A stretch of DNA of 6,075 nt from GWC2-37-13 sp964564535. Lineage in GTDB: Bacteria; Patescibacteriota; Microgenomatia; UBA1406; GWC2-37-13. The stretch is taken from contig CAZMBH010000055.1 in the NCBI GenBank assembly GCA_964564535.1, positions 1 through 6,075 of the forward strand. Direction: 5' to 3'. A model generated the notes under the pieces. It ran no database searches and was not told the DNA's origin. It saw nothing but the letters and a program-made list of their open reading frames with translations. The position numbers and the translations under genes are program-made. This document shows positions 6,003-6,075 of this stretch, piece after piece; position 1 is the stretch's first letter; the number at the start of each line of letters is the position of its first letter.

Positions 6003-6023
6003 TTTCCCCCAACATCCAAAAAG

Positions 6024-6075
6024 TGTGCGACATGCTCCGGAATTACTGTGCGGCATGCTCCGGAATCACTGTGCG
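6024..6075 (-). repeat. IS21 right end with tandem 23-bp repeats
   Basis: On the plus strand two 23-bp units start TGTGCGACATGCTCCGGAAT (6024) and TGTGCGGCATGCTCCGGAAT (6047), differing at few positions. TGTGCG at 6070-6075 begins what may be a third unit cut by the window edge. Each has the small palindromes GCATGC or similar and TCCGGA side by side. They are inverted relative to the units at 4-47 and are the likely IstA binding sites. Confidence 0.8.

Larger units (their letters stand above)
1..6075 (-). mobile_element. IS21-family insertion sequence, interrupted by a RIT element
   Basis: The outer element has the two-gene istA-istB layout of the IS21 family, with istA (DDE transposase, HTH at the N-terminus) directly followed by istB (AAA+ helper ATPase). 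Repeats lie at both ends in inverted orientation: two 23-bp-period copies at 4-47 and two at 6024-6069. Without the inner 3553-bp insertion the remainder is about 2.52 kb, which fits the family. The outermost bases are not resolved: the left edge begins TGCGAATTCC, while the right edge breaks off after TGTGCG, six bases into what looks like a third repeat unit. The true tips and the target duplication may therefore lie just outside the window. Confidence 0.9.

Noticed and set aside
5939..6023. sigma-70 promoter for istA
   Set aside because: The best pair (TTGGGG with GTTAAT) matches poorly; none could be supported.
6024..6075. Tandem 23-bp units as the start of a CRISPR array
   Set aside because: The units are contiguous without spacers, and inverted counterparts occur at the other end of the element.
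1..6075. Target-site duplication of the outer IS21 element
   Set aside because: The window appears to end within or at the terminal repeats, so no flanking host DNA can be compared.

Overview
This window is a nested mobile element. The outer layer is an IS21-family insertion sequence that fills the window, with istA and istB read right to left on the minus strand. The inner layer is a cargo-free recombinase-in-trio (RIT) element of about 3.55 kb. It carries three overlapping tyrosine-recombinase genes between two 103-bp inverted repeats that match at every base, and it sits inside istA. The host cannot be named from this sequence. Strong AGGAGG-type ribosome-binding sites and moderate base composition would suit a Gram-positive anaerobe (Firmicutes), but both element classes are phylogenetically widespread, so this is a weak guess.

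Layout by increasing coordinate: the left IS21 end with two tandem 23-bp-period repeats (1-49) and a subterminal repeat (57-71); istB, the intact AAA+ helper ATPase (86-835); the 3' part of istA (835-1626); a 20-bp perfect palindrome (1628-1647); the left RIT repeat (1648-1750); ritC (1763-2803), ritB (2793-3764) and ritA (3761-5011); the right RIT repeat (5078-5180); the 5' part of istA (5180-5938); a 25-nt hairpin that buries the istA ribosome-binding site (5942-5966); and the right IS21 end with its tandem repeats (6024-6075). No geneless stretch exceeds 300 bases.

In silico removal of 1627-5179 (3553 bp), leaving one copy of a shared TCTTT, rejoins istA in frame as a 516-residue IstA reading RPKDKGAIENG across the scar. 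The insertion falls between the second catalytic Asp and the catalytic Glu of the DDE transposase, so this copy should not transpose by itself. Its ends and istB look intact, so it may be movable by an IstA supplied in trans. All three Rit recombinases keep the full R-K-H-R-H-Y catalytic set and the RIT repeats are identical, which points to a recent and possibly still active insertion.

RIT elements and IS21 are known classes, so this is not a wholly new system. The least explained details are the palindrome present at only one RIT end, the triplicated ATTATCCCGAA motif in each repeat, a good outward-facing promoter in each repeat, and the hairpin over the istA ribosome-binding site.
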